From: DATLHO01 sp035539855
GTDB lineage: Bacteria; Bacteroidota; Ignavibacteria; OLB7
Direction: 5' to 3'
NCBI GenBank assembly: GCA_035539855.1
Contig: DATLHO010000258.1
Location: 1 to 18,551, forward strand
DNA length: 18,551 nucleotides
In this document: positions 7,828-15,674 of the stretch, piece after piece
How positions within the stretch are numbered: the stretch's first letter is position 1
Layout: the number at the start of each line of letters is the position of its first letter
The notes under the pieces: model-generated
Databases searched by the model: none
What the model saw: only the letters and a program-made list of their open reading frames with translations
Told to the model about the DNA's origin: nothing
Made by a program: the position numbers and the translations under genes

Positions 7828-9105
7828 GTGCAGTATCAATCTCTCAAGGGCTTCAACGACATTCTCCCCGGCGACAGCGAGATCTGGCTGTGGCTCGAGG
7901 GCGAGATCCGCGTGGTCATGCGCCTGTACGGCTTCGCGGAGGTGCGCCTGCCGATCGTCGAGTCGACGGACCTGTTCCGTCGCGGCATCGGCGAGGGCAC
8001 CGACGTCGTCGGCAAGGAGATGTATTCGTTCGAGGACAAGGGGGTGCCGCCGGAGTCACTGACGCTGCGTCCGGAGCTCACCGCGAGCGCCGCGCGCGCG
8101 TTCGTCGAGCACGGTGTCGGACAGGTCAGCACGCTGACGCGCTGGTACTACATCGGACCCGCCTTCCGCTACGAGCAGCCGCAGGCAGGACGCTACCGGC
8201 AGTTCTACACGTTCGGCATCGAGCTGATCGGCTCGGGCTTTCCGGAGTCCGACGTCGAGGCGATCGCGATCGGCGCCGATCTGCTGAAGCGCATCGGACT
8301 CGAGCGCTACCGACTGCGCCTCAACTCGATCGGCACGTCGGAGGAGCGCGCAGAGTACCGCACGGCGCTTCTCGAATTCCTCGAGACACGCCGCGACCAG
8401 CTCAGCGAGGACAGCGTTCGTCGCATGGGAGCCAATCCCCTGCGCGTGCTCGACTCGAAGAAGCGTGAGGACATCGCGGCGACCGCCGATGCGCCGTCGA
8501 TCCTCGACTTCCTCGGCGACGAGTCGCGCGAGCACTTCGCGACCGTTCGCGCGCTGCTCGACGCCAACGGCATCGAGTACACGATCGACACGCGCCTTGT
8601 GCGTGGACTCGACTACTACAGCCGCACGGCCTTCGAATTCCAGGGACTCGACCTCGGAGCGCAGGACGCGCTGATCGGCGGCGGGCGCTACGACGGGCTC
8701 ATCGAGCAGGTCGGCGGCAAGCCAACGCCGGCGATCGGTTTCGGCATGGGACTCGAGCGCATCATCCTCGCGCTGAAAACCGCCGGCCGACTCCCGCAGA
8801 TCGCGCCCGAGACCGACGTCTACGTCATCGGCCTCGACGACGCCTCGCGCCGCTGGGCGACCTCGATCGTCCACCAAATCCGCGCCGCCGGCCTCTCCGC
8901 CGAGCACGACCTCCTCCGCCGCTCGATGAAAGCCCAGATGCGCGAAGCCAACCGCCGCGGAGCAAAGCTGGTGGTGATCGCCGGAGAAAACGAGCTCGCA
9001 GCCCAGGAAGCGCAGGTCAAGAACATGCAGGGCGGCGGGCAGGAGACGGTGGCGTTCGGTGGCCTGGTTGATGATCTCGTTGAGATGTCAAAGGTTAGAG
9101 GTTAG
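7828..9105 (+). CDS. hisS: Histidyl-tRNA synthetase
   Basis: This 425-residue class II aminoacyl-tRNA synthetase charges tRNA-His in the cytoplasm. The start is GTG at 7828, giving MQYQSLKGFNDILPGDS, the normal N-terminus of the family. Motif 2 lies at 110-126 (GPAFRYEQPQAGRYRQF). The HisRS-specific LVRGLDYYSRTAFEF is at 257-271, and GGGRYDGL follows at about 284-291. Motif 3, AIGFGMGLERI, is at 302-312, followed by an anticodon-binding domain at about 328-425. All expected parts are present at the usual length. A GGGGA lies about 8 bases upstream of the GTG. It stands alone, without other histidine or translation genes; the spacer before it holds a hairpin and an A/C-rich repeat. Confidence 0.96.
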   Translation: MQYQSLKGFNDILPGDSEIWLWLEGEIRVVMRLYGFAEVRLPIVESTDLFRRGIGEGTDVVGKEMYSFEDKGVPPESLTLRPELTASAARAFVEHGVGQVSTLTRWYYIGPAFRYEQPQAGRYRQFYTFGIELIGSGFPESDVEAIAIGADLLKRIGLERYRLRLNSIGTSEERAEYRTALLEFLETRRDQLSEDSVRRMGANPLRVLDSKKREDIAATADAPSILDFLGDESREHFATVRALLDANGIEYTIDTRLVRGLDYYSRTAFEFQGLDLGAQDALIGGGRYDGLIEQVGGKPTPAIGFGMGLERIILALKTAGRLPQIAPETDVYVIGLDDASRRWATSIVHQIRAAGLSAEHDLLRRSMKAQMREANRRGAKLVVIAGENELAAQEAQVKNMQGGGQETVAFGGLVDDLVEMSKVRG

Positions 9106-9265
9106 ATGTCACGAGGCGGGGGAGCGTTTTTGGTTATTGGGTATCTGTTGTTTGTTTTTTGTTGGTGGTCGATGCCCGCACAGCTAGGTCGCATACAAAC
9201 CAAAACCCAATAACCAATAACAAGAACCAAAACCGGCAGTCGACGCCCGGTCCGTGACATCTACC
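9101..9265. repeat. Nested inverted repeats between hisS and the histidine kinase
   Basis: The outer arms are GTTAGATGTCAC (9101-9112) and GTGACATCTACC (9254-9265), complementary at 11 of 12 positions. The inner arms are TTGGTTATTGGGT (9130-9142) and ACCCAATAACCAA (9205-9217), perfectly complementary over 13 bp. The left outer arm includes the hisS stop codon. A TTTGTTTTTTGTT string in the left half (9151-9163) recurs at 17197-17209. This looks like a small non-coding palindromic element or the remains of a MITE-like sequence; no target duplication was identified. Confidence 0.6.
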
Positions 9266-9289
9266 ATCTGACATCCAACATCTAACATC
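9256..9289 (+). repeat. ACATCTA-type short tandem tract upstream of the histidine kinase
   Basis: Degenerate repeats of ACATCTA/ACATCCA run up to the TTG start codon at 9290. The tract is almost free of G and offers no Shine-Dalgarno site. It is the closest to a start codon of the four A/C-rich leaders in the window. Confidence 0.55.
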
Positions 9290-10612
9290 TTGTCCCAGCT
9301 CAAGACCATCCGCCTGACGGCTTCCGCCAATCTCAAGCTGGCGCTTGTGTTGATGGCGCTCGTCATCGTGGGCGGGACGTTGTTGTACACGCAGCGGCTG
9401 GTTGAGCGGATGAAGCAGAGCGAGCGGGAGACGATTCAGTTCTACGTTAAGACGTTTCAGAGCGGGATGGTCGAGGATGCGCCGGTGGAGATGCTGGGCC
9501 TGGCGCTCGATCTGGTCAACACGGTCGAGTTCCCGATGATCCAGACCGACGCCGAGCATCGGCTCTCGGCGGTCACCGACTCGCTGGGTCGGATCACCAA
9601 GTACGAGTCGATCAACATCGACTACGACCGGACGCTGCCGATCGAGGAGCAGTACAAGTTCCTCGATCGCCGGCGCCAGCAGATGGCGCAGGTGTACGAT
9701 CCGATTCCGATCCATCTCATCGATCAGAACGGTGACTCGACGGTTCTCAACTACGTCTACTACGACGACTCCGAGGTCATCACTCAGCTTCGCTGGCTGC
9801 CCTACATCGAGATCCTCATCGGCTCGATGTTCATCCTCGTCGGGTACCTGAGCTTCAGCCACATCAAGCGCAACGAGCAGTCGAACATCTGGGTGGGGAT
9901 GGCGAAGGAGACCGCGCACCAGCTCGGCACGCCGTTGAGCTCGCTGCTCGGGTGGATCGAGCTGTTGCGCCTGATGCCCGAGGACACCGCGCAGGTACTC
10001 GAGGCGGCCGACGAAATGGAGCGCGACGTCGAGCGCCTCAACAAGGTCGCCCAGCGATTCTCGAAGATCGGCTCCGCCGCCGAAGTGCACACGGTCGACG
10101 TCAACGAAGTGCTGCGGCACGTCGTCGGCTACTTTCAACGACGGCTGCCGCACCTCGGCAAGCGCGTGACGCTCGACCTCGAGTCGAGCGGACCGGTGTA
10201 CGTCAACATCAACGTACACCTGTTCGAGTGGGTCTTCGAGAACCTCGTGCGCAACGCCGCCGACGCGATCGATCGTCCGGACGGCTTCGTGCGCTTCAAG
10301 GTGCGCGAGCATCGCGGGCACGCGGTCATCGACATCGTCGACAACGGCCGCGGCATCGATCCGAAGATTCGCAACGATATCTTCCGTCCCGGCTTCTCGA
10401 CGAAGAAGCGCGGCTGGGGCCTCGGCCTCTCGCTCGCCAGGCGCATCGTCGAGGAGTACCACAAGGGGAAGATCACGATCAAGGACAGCTCGCCAGAGGG
10501 GACGACGTTCCGGATCCGACTCGATGCGGTGGCGGCGCCGGCCGAGGCGACAATTGGGGCGGTCAGCAGCGACACGAAGGACGCCGTTCGCAGCGAGCAC
10601 CAGGGGCGTTGA
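9290..10612 (+). CDS. Membrane sensor histidine kinase (orphan)
   Basis: The 440-residue protein has transmembrane helices at about 15-33 and 170-190 enclosing a periplasmic sensor region of about 135 residues with no domain I can name. The cytoplasmic kinase follows directly: H-box ETAHQLGTPLSS with phospho-acceptor His210, N-box ENLVRNAADAI (Asn322), G1 box DNGRGID (351-357) and the GWGLGLSLA glycine-rich lid from 375. There is no HAMP or PAS domain. The string EQSNIWVGMAKETAHQLGTP is, from memory, typical of Bacteroidota/Chlorobi kinases. The start is TTG at 9290, chosen because it gives a normal basic cytoplasmic tail before helix 1; an in-frame ATG lies inside that helix. No response regulator is adjacent, so its target is unknown. 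It converges with the gene ending at 10657. Confidence 0.9.
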   Translation: MSQLKTIRLTASANLKLALVLMALVIVGGTLLYTQRLVERMKQSERETIQFYVKTFQSGMVEDAPVEMLGLALDLVNTVEFPMIQTDAEHRLSAVTDSLGRITKYESINIDYDRTLPIEEQYKFLDRRRQQMAQVYDPIPIHLIDQNGDSTVLNYVYYDDSEVITQLRWLPYIEILIGSMFILVGYLSFSHIKRNEQSNIWVGMAKETAHQLGTPLSSLLGWIELLRLMPEDTAQVLEAADEMERDVERLNKVAQRFSKIGSAAEVHTVDVNEVLRHVVGYFQRRLPHLGKRVTLDLESSGPVYVNINVHLFEWVFENLVRNAADAIDRPDGFVRFKVREHRGHAVIDIVDNGRGIDPKIRNDIFRPGFSTKKRGWGLGLSLARRIVEEYHKGKITIKDSSPEGTTFRIRLDAVAAPAEATIGAVSSDTKDAVRSEHQGR

Positions 10613-10656
10613 GTCCGGGCTCGGTCATTGGATCAATGCGCGCTTCGCCGCGTGCC

Positions 10657-11937
10657 TCATCTGACCCAGAATGCGAACGACTCATTTCCCACACGACAGA
10701 CGTAGTATCCGGCGTTGAGACTACCGAGATCGACGCGCACTTCCGTCGCATCGTCGCGCTCGACGCAAGCGTTGACAATGTCTCCCCTGAGGTTGCAGAT
10801 CACCACATCGAGTTCGTTCGTCCCCACGTCTCCGCGAATAATGAGGCGCCGAGCGGCGTCGTCGGTCTTCACGAACCGTTGTGCCTGTGGAGCGCCGGGA
10901 GCGGCACCGACTCGACCGACGTAGTAGAAGACCTCGCCGGTCGAAGCATTAACCACCCAACACTCTCCGCTTGCAGGGGAGGACAATTGACCCAGGCTCT
11001 GATTTGGCGCGCGTGGTAACCGGGTATCCTCGAACTCGCCGAGCGGGCTCATACGTAGAACTCTGCTCCCAGCGGTCAACAGTGCAGACCCGTCACCAAG
11101 GACTACGATGTTGTCGAGCAGGGCGCCAGGAAATCGGTCGCGGTCTACGGGATATGTCTGCCAGGTGTCGCCATCGTCGTACGAAACATGCACTCTGACG
11201 CGCTCCGCTACGAGCACAACGTTCTCGCCGAGTGCGATACCATGCGGCGGGTATTCCAATGAGAGCCGGGAAGACCAGTTTGCACCGCCGTCCAGCGACA
11301 CCCAGCACGTCCTCGAGCTCTCGCCGCCAATCCATATCCGCTCATCGCTGACGTCGAGGCAATTCCAATCTTCAGCCTGTGCTCCCCCAATCTTGGCAGG
11401 CGTCGCCATGCGGCTCCAGGTTGCTCCCATGTCCCGCGAGATGTACACCGCCGCCGTGCCGGAAAGCGCTATGAGATTCGGCGCAATGACCGCCGCGTCC
11501 CACGCGCGTCCTGCTCGATGGCCGGAGTCGGCCTCCTGATAAACCAGGGCCCATGTGTCACCCGCATCCGTTGTACGATAGACGTTGAGGAACCACGTGA
11601 AGTCCGGACCCGAGCTATCGCACACCATGATCCCCACGGCGGAATCGACGAATGCCAACTGGGTTGCAATCGAAGGCGTAGGAGCGGCCGCGCGCTCCCA
11701 AACACGCCCGCCACTCGCGGTTCGAAACAGCCCCCCGCGGGAGTCAAGTGCGAATCCATGAACGCGATCGACGAACTGCATGTCAACGAGCCAACCGCTA
11801 AACGGTATGGTGCCGACGCTTTGCCATTGCTGAGCGCTTGCCGAAGCAGCGTTCGCACAAATGAGTGCGAAGACCATCGCCGCCCGGGACGCAGCTGAGC
11901 CCAACCTACCTCGATACGACGACCGGCGCCGAAGCAT
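10657..11937 (-). CDS. Secreted Asp-box (BNR/YCF48-like) protein with T9SS-like C-terminal tail
   Basis: The 426-residue product has a long signal sequence (basic residues 2-18, hydrophobic 20-33, ASASAQ cleavage region). Residues about 38-300 hold four clear Asp-boxes (TTDAGDTWAL at 122, SRDMGATWSR at 167, SLDGGANWSS at 214, SYDDGDTWQT at 252) and one degenerate copy at 73, consistent with a beta-propeller of the sialidase/YCF48 type. No sialidase catalytic residues could be assigned. Residues about 364-426 look like a T9SS type A sorting domain, ending LNAGYYVCRVGNESFAFWVR, so export and surface attachment are inferred. The ATG at 11937 is chosen over a longer form because GGAGG sits 8 bases upstream. 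The gene overlaps its upstream neighbour by 32 bases and is last in the cluster. GC is lower than in the surrounding genes. Confidence 0.85.
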   Translation of the reverse strand: MLRRRSSYRGRLGSAASRAAMVFALICANAASASAQQWQSVGTIPFSGWLVDMQFVDRVHGFALDSRGGLFRTASGGRVWERAAAPTPSIATQLAFVDSAVGIMVCDSSGPDFTWFLNVYRTTDAGDTWALVYQEADSGHRAGRAWDAAVIAPNLIALSGTAAVYISRDMGATWSRMATPAKIGGAQAEDWNCLDVSDERIWIGGESSRTCWVSLDGGANWSSRLSLEYPPHGIALGENVVLVAERVRVHVSYDDGDTWQTYPVDRDRFPGALLDNIVVLGDGSALLTAGSRVLRMSPLGEFEDTRLPRAPNQSLGQLSSPASGECWVVNASTGEVFYYVGRVGAAPGAPQAQRFVKTDDAARRLIIRGDVGTNELDVVICNLRGDIVNACVERDDATEVRVDLGSLNAGYYVCRVGNESFAFWVR

Positions 11938-13198
11938 ACAGTTTGCCTCCGTTGACCGCAGCGACAATGTAAAAGCCTTCCACCAGATGAACGTCCTGAA
12001 ACGTCGTAGAACGACCGTTAGCAGCTGGACTACGAGCGATTGCCTCGCCAGCTGAGTTGTAGAGGATCAACTCATCCACACCCCTCAGACCGCGTGAAAC
12101 GGCAATCGTCAGCCAGCCAGCGCTCGACCAAAGGACACCAAGCGCATCGTTACCCGCGTCGTCGTGCTCATGCTTCGCCGATGACGACGGATACAAGCTA
12201 CAAAGTTTCTGCGCCATGCACTTCTCGCAGTCAGGAATTGGAGGCGTCACCTCGTTGCCGTATCGGCCGCTTTCCCACCAATACCTCGCCGTCTCCTCGT
12301 CATCACACGTGCAGGTGCTGGCACTCGTCCCTGTTACCCTCTTATCCCACCAACTGCCAGACGCGTTCATCAACCTACCAAGTTCTCGCTGAATCCCTCC
12401 AATCAGATTCATATCGCTGTTTACACGATCGCCGCTTGGATACTTTGCCTGCCAATGGTTATCTGAAAACGAGCTCGATATCCAGGATCGCTTCCTCCGG
12501 TACGCAGCGGTATTATTCAGATTTATCACCATTTGTTCACACGCGACCTCGCACTTCCCGAACGGAGGCTGCTCCGCAGGCCCCCATATGGCCGGAGACT
12601 CCACAGATGCATGATCTCTAATGAACTCCTCCAACGAGCTTGACGTTGCCTCTAGCTCGGCCTCACCGAAATCGTCGTAATCATCGGAAAAGCCAATTTC
12701 GATTTCGCATCCGCACGGATCGTTTTCGCGTCCGCAGATACAGTTCCACCGGCGCGCCGCCTCATTCATGTCGTTGACAAAATCATCCTTATCATAGGTC
12801 ATGTTGCCAACGCTGCAATCGGTAATCTGACCCGTCACGGCATTCCTTCTGCAGTTATTGCCCGTCATCGTCTCGGGGCCATCACCTCGAAACTTAAGAC
12901 AGATCGGCAACTTTATGGTAAGCGGCGTCAAATCGGCTGCCGAGATGCCGTACTTGACCAGCATCGATCGGTCTGATGCCGGGAGATCCGCTACTTCAAC
13001 GGGTTTGGCTGGGTCTACAACGCAGATTGTCACGAGGTGACCAACTCCATCACAGAACCTGTACGGCCTCTTGTCCTCCGTACACCCCTCCGGTTGGCAA
13101 TCCTCTACCTGCCCGAAAGCGACTCCGCCGATAGCTACGAAGCAAATGGCATGGCACAGAAGCGCTGCGAGACTCGCCTGCACATAGTCACGATTCAT
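11906..13198 (-). CDS. Secreted Cys-rich protein: possible degenerate matrixin-like zincin with T9SS-like tail
   Basis: The 430-residue protein has a signal peptide to about residue 30 (VAFGQ). The middle resembles the metzincin/matrixin layout: an NEAARRWNCICG helix region (about 145), a CEIEIGFSDDYDDFGE strand (about 164-179), then a helix reading GGIQRELGRLMNAS (about 267-280) where the zinc motif HExxHxxG would fall. Both histidines are arginine (RELGR, 271-275), so zinc binding is not expected. A later CMAQKLCSLYP string resembles the ...RKLYC end of secreted matrixins. Residues about 363-430 look like a T9SS type A tail (VDELILYNSAGE...VEGFYIVAAV...VVVSR). Many cysteines suggest disulfides outside the cell. 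The ATG at 13198 has GAGG/AGGA upstream; an in-frame TTG at 13213 has none. The gap to the upstream gene is 11 bases. The zincin relation is my inference. Confidence 0.75.
   Translation of the reverse strand: MNRDYVQASLAALLCHAICFVAIGGVAFGQVEDCQPEGCTEDKRPYRFCDGVGHLVTICVVDPAKPVEVADLPASDRSMLVKYGISAADLTPLTIKLPICLKFRGDGPETMTGNNCRRNAVTGQITDCSVGNMTYDKDDFVNDMNEAARRWNCICGRENDPCGCEIEIGFSDDYDDFGEAELEATSSSLEEFIRDHASVESPAIWGPAEQPPFGKCEVACEQMVINLNNTAAYRRKRSWISSSFSDNHWQAKYPSGDRVNSDMNLIGGIQRELGRLMNASGSWWDKRVTGTSASTCTCDDEETARYWWESGRYGNEVTPPIPDCEKCMAQKLCSLYPSSSAKHEHDDAGNDALGVLWSSAGWLTIAVSRGLRGVDELILYNSAGEAIARSPAANGRSTTFQDVHLVEGFYIVAAVNGGKLYASAPVVVSR
11946..11950 (-). promoter_or_regulatory. Shine-Dalgarno site inside the upstream gene
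   Basis: On the minus strand GGAGG lies 8 bases before the ATG at 11937, within the coding sequence for the last residues of the Cys-rich protein. It fixes the start of the Asp-box gene in an otherwise ambiguous overlap. Confidence 0.65.
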
Positions 13199-13209
13199 GA
13201 TTCCTGGCC

Positions 13210-14238
13210 TCAATATTGCTTAATAGTCGCAATGCGCGACCGGAGGAGGCTAGTAAAGTCGCTGACGTGCATGGCTTCGCTGCCGACGCCCAATTCGTCG
13301 CCGGGCATCCGCACAGTATCCTGAGTTACTGGGAAGAGCCTGAAAGTCGGTGTTGCGCTTCCGACGGGACGGAGACCGAAATATGTGCCATACTCGTCGC
13401 TGCATACCTCTACGAGATTGAGGAACACGACATACTGTTGAGTGGGCTTGATCCACTTAGCACCGACTCCTTCGTGAACCCCCCAGCCGGACGCGTAATG
13501 GAATCGAAGGCAATGTCCGATACTTGCCGCATCCGTTGCAACGGTGTCGAACTGATTGGCGAGGTAACTCGCAAGTGTCATCTGCGTCGGCAGAACGCGC
13601 CTCCTTGGGGCGACGCGAGTCTCTTGCTGGCATGCAGGCAGGCGTCTTCCCTTGATTGTATCGACCACGGTTGAATATACCGTCGTGTTATAGCGTGGTG
13701 TGAAACCCACTCGCAGGAGCGTATCTTCGACTGTAGAGCTGCACTGGATCCGCATGATGATACTCGCCCGCATAAGTTCAAAGTCAAGCGCTGGGGTTGG
13801 AGATGTGCTCTTGACCAGATTCAGTAACGACATGTGTATCCACGGCAGACTGACACTTGAATCAGTTGGCCGTGGCAAGAGGAGGAACTGGGCGAATCGA
13901 AAGGGATCGTGGTCAACCATCTGGTAGAAGAAGCGCATACTCTTCTTCACCGTGTCGTTAAAGGTGACCTGCCTTGAATAGAGTCGCATTAGCGAGTCAC
14001 TATTTGTGGAGGCGTATGCCAATCCAGCAGCGAAGTAGCCGATTTGGACGTCAGGCGGCATCGTCGGATCAACTGCGGGAGGAGAGTATAGATGTGGTAC
14101 GAGGTAGACGGGGGAGATGACGGCGGGTGCACAAGGTGGCGATTGTGCTTGCGCGATAGAAAGCCCTACACTGACGATGGACATTAATACAAGGCAGCTC
14201 GAAACGAGCGAGTTGAAGCTCAGGAATGGAGTCGTCAT
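13210..14238 (-). CDS. Secreted protein of unknown function, first gene of cargo cluster
   Basis: The ATG at 14238 gives 342 residues with a signal peptide (hydrophobic about 10-26, cleavage near LSIAQAQS); an in-frame TTG 12 bases upstream is less likely. I recognise no domain. The mature part begins with a Pro-rich segment (PPCAPAVISPVYLVPHLYSP) and has scattered cysteines. It lacks the beta-rich tail of its two downstream neighbours, so it may be a periplasmic or outer-membrane accessory and not itself T9SS cargo. It ends 11 bases before the next start, so the three genes probably form one transcript read toward 10657. No clear promoter or Shine-Dalgarno site was found upstream. GC is lower than in the housekeeping genes. 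The reading frame is long, intact and begins with an export signal, which supports it as real. Confidence 0.7.
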   Translation of the reverse strand: MTTPFLSFNSLVSSCLVLMSIVSVGLSIAQAQSPPCAPAVISPVYLVPHLYSPPAVDPTMPPDVQIGYFAAGLAYASTNSDSLMRLYSRQVTFNDTVKKSMRFFYQMVDHDPFRFAQFLLLPRPTDSSVSLPWIHMSLLNLVKSTSPTPALDFELMRASIIMRIQCSSTVEDTLLRVGFTPRYNTTVYSTVVDTIKGRRLPACQQETRVAPRRRVLPTQMTLASYLANQFDTVATDAASIGHCLRFHYASGWGVHEGVGAKWIKPTQQYVVFLNLVEVCSDEYGTYFGLRPVGSATPTFRLFPVTQDTVRMPGDELGVGSEAMHVSDFTSLLRSRIATIKQY

Positions 14239-14621
14239 GGTGAATGGCAATCAGAAAATTGGAAACACGTTTGCCGGATAGCTCGCCGAACGATCATGTG
14301 GCCTCGACGGGAGTCTGGGATCTTAACTCAGCGACCTACGACTGATCCGATGGCATACCCAAGGCGGGTCAGGCCGGCGTTCTTCGAGCCAGAGCTCAGC
14401 GTGGGCGACAGTCGAGAGCTCTCTTTCTCAGAACGGCACGGACTTACTTGGCCAGGGAACCAAGCCTGAACGTAGGTATGTCACGAGGGTAAGGCAATCA
14501 GGGTTTTCCTGAGTCGGATGTACGAAGTTGCAGCAGAGAGTTCGGGGCGGTACCTGCCAATCCCTTCGAAACAGTCGGCGAGATTTGATTACGCTGCGAT
14601 CGGGAGCTGGCCGAGCCCTCC
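14239..14621. other. Intergenic stretch without recognisable gene
   Basis: Between the first cargo gene and the transposase remnant I see no coding region with convincing composition, no RNA gene and no strong promoter on the minus strand for the cargo cluster. It may be the outer part of the decayed insertion element. Confidence 0.4.
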
Positions 14622-15293
14622 TCACTGCGTAGTGCTTGAGCGATCGACATCCCCTATGGGAGACCCTTCGCCATGGCTTCCTTCGGGCCGCTCCGAGTTT
14701 ACCACAAGCGATGGCTCGTCACTGCCGCTGCGCTCCTGAAGATCTTCCGGCGGCTCAGGCTCTTTCGGCTTACTGATCCACGCCTCTTCCGGAGGCCGCT
14801 TCTCTTTGGGCAGCCCCTTGACGAAGCGTTCCGGATGCGCTGCGTAGGCTCGTGCAAGCGCTGCGTCGCGCCTGGCCAGCACTTCGTCGGCTTCGCCGTG
14901 GTGGAATATCGTCGGCGTCGGCATCGCGATGTCACTGTGCCGGTGCATGATGATGTATCACTGGAAGAAGACCTGACAGAAGCGCCGGGCATCCTCGATC
15001 GAGCCGGAGCGCTTCGGAAAGCCCGGAGAATATTTCAGCATGTTGAACTGGCTCTCCGAATACTGGTCGTCAATACGGCCGTGAGTGCGAGCGCTTCATC
15101 TTGAGATCCTCGAGCAGCTCGCTGAAGTGCTTCGAGCGCATCGATGAGCTACGGTCGGCGTGAATCACCAGCTGTCCGGGCCGAATCCGCTGGCGCCGGC
15201 AGGTCACGGCGACGAGCTCCCGGGCGATTGCCTTACTCTCGCGCTCCTGGACGCATCAGCTGATAACGTAGCGGCTGCAGGCTTCTTCGATGT
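14622..15293 (-). pseudogene. Decayed DDE (rve integrase-core) transposase, 5' truncated
   Basis: Read on the minus strand, three blocks of one integrase-core transposase appear in order. The first contains SRYVIS, then CVQERESKAIARELVAV, CRRQRIRPGQLVIHADRSSS and MRSKHFSELLEDLKMKRSHS. The second contains DDQYSESQFNMLKYSPGFP. The third begins MHRHSDIAMPTPTIFHHGEA and continues to AYAAHPERFVKG and EEAWISKP. They are broken by TGA at 15256-15258 (where the family has Trp in SRYVxxW), a frameshift with TGA at 15070-15072, and TGA at 14958-14960 (again a Trp position). The N-terminal half, including the helix-turn-helix, is missing. No terminal inverted repeats could be defined. The element cannot be active; it marks past insertion beside the lower-GC cargo cluster. 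Confidence 0.85.
14622..15293. mobile_element. Insertion sequence remnant
   Basis: This is the minimum extent of the insertion element implied by the broken transposase. The true ends, terminal repeats and target duplication are not visible, so the boundaries are those of the recognisable coding remains. The transposase resembles the IS3/IS481-type rve group; a family name would need a database comparison. Confidence 0.6.
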
Positions 15294-15452
15294 TTGTTTC
15301 GTGTCTCCTTCGGTGTGAGTCTAATCTGCCGACGGCCGAGTGTCTCACTCATGATTGGAAGTGAGGGAATCGACACGACCGTCCGTGCTGATCGTACCCA
15401 TCGGTTTCTACCGATCGGGGGGGTACGCTTTCATCTGACCGTCAACCAGTAC

Positions 15453-15484
15453 TTGGTATGTAAGGGGCGGGTTGGCTACTTTTG
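15453..15484 (+). promoter_or_regulatory. Bacteroidota-type promoter TTG-N21-TACTTTTG upstream of purM
   Basis: TTG at 15453-15455 and TACTTTTG at 15477-15484 are separated by 21 bases, matching the TTG / TAnnTTTG consensus. Transcription would start near 15490, about 185 bases before purM and immediately before a perfect hairpin. No other gene lies between it and purM. Confidence 0.55.
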
Positions 15485-15491
15485 TGTTCTA

Positions 15492-15516
15492 CATGGCGAT
15501 GCCTTGCATCGCCATG
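15492..15516 (+). promoter_or_regulatory. Perfect hairpin at the predicted 5' end of the purM leader
   Basis: CATGGCGATG (15492-15501) and CATCGCCATG (15507-15516) form a perfect 10-bp stem with loop CCTTG, followed by a pyrimidine-rich CTTTCTTTC. Just downstream of the predicted start, it could be a 5' stabilising stem-loop, an attenuator-like terminator or a protein-binding palindrome. I do not recognise a known purine riboswitch. Confidence 0.55.
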
Positions 15517-15638
15517 CTTTCTTTCGACAGGGACCCTGCCGCCACAGGCTCCGTCGACGTTCCAGGGCTCAATCGTGTCCGCGGCGGGTTCCCACACTCT
15601 CTGCGATCCTCTGGCGTCATGTCTGAGTTCGTTCTTCT

Positions 15639-15663
15639 CGAAATCCAGAATCCGAAATTCGAA
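15639..15663 (+). repeat. A/C-rich short-period tract upstream of purM
   Basis: Degenerate AATCCGAA-type units (GAAATCCAGAATCCGAAATT) end about 12 bases before the ATG of purM. The composition and unit resemble the tract before hisS. No Shine-Dalgarno site is seen at purM. Confidence 0.5.
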
Positions 15664-15674
15664 CGCCGCCAGCC

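Noticed and set aside
10613..10656. Terminator between the convergent histidine kinase and the Asp-box gene
   Set aside because: Only a 5-bp CATTG/CAATG stem is seen, too weak to call.
10657..11967. Longer version of the Asp-box protein starting at 11967
   Set aside because: The shorter start at 11937 has GGAGG 8 bases upstream and begins directly with a basic signal-peptide N-region.
14673..15104. Plus-strand open frame of 143 codons
   Set aside because: It is the shadow of the decayed minus-strand transposase and has no recognisable protein features.
15294..15626. Plus-strand open frame of 110 codons, and overlapping frames up to 15910
   Set aside because: No domain, poor composition, and the promoter and hairpin upstream of purM lie inside it; the spacer is better read as a leader region.
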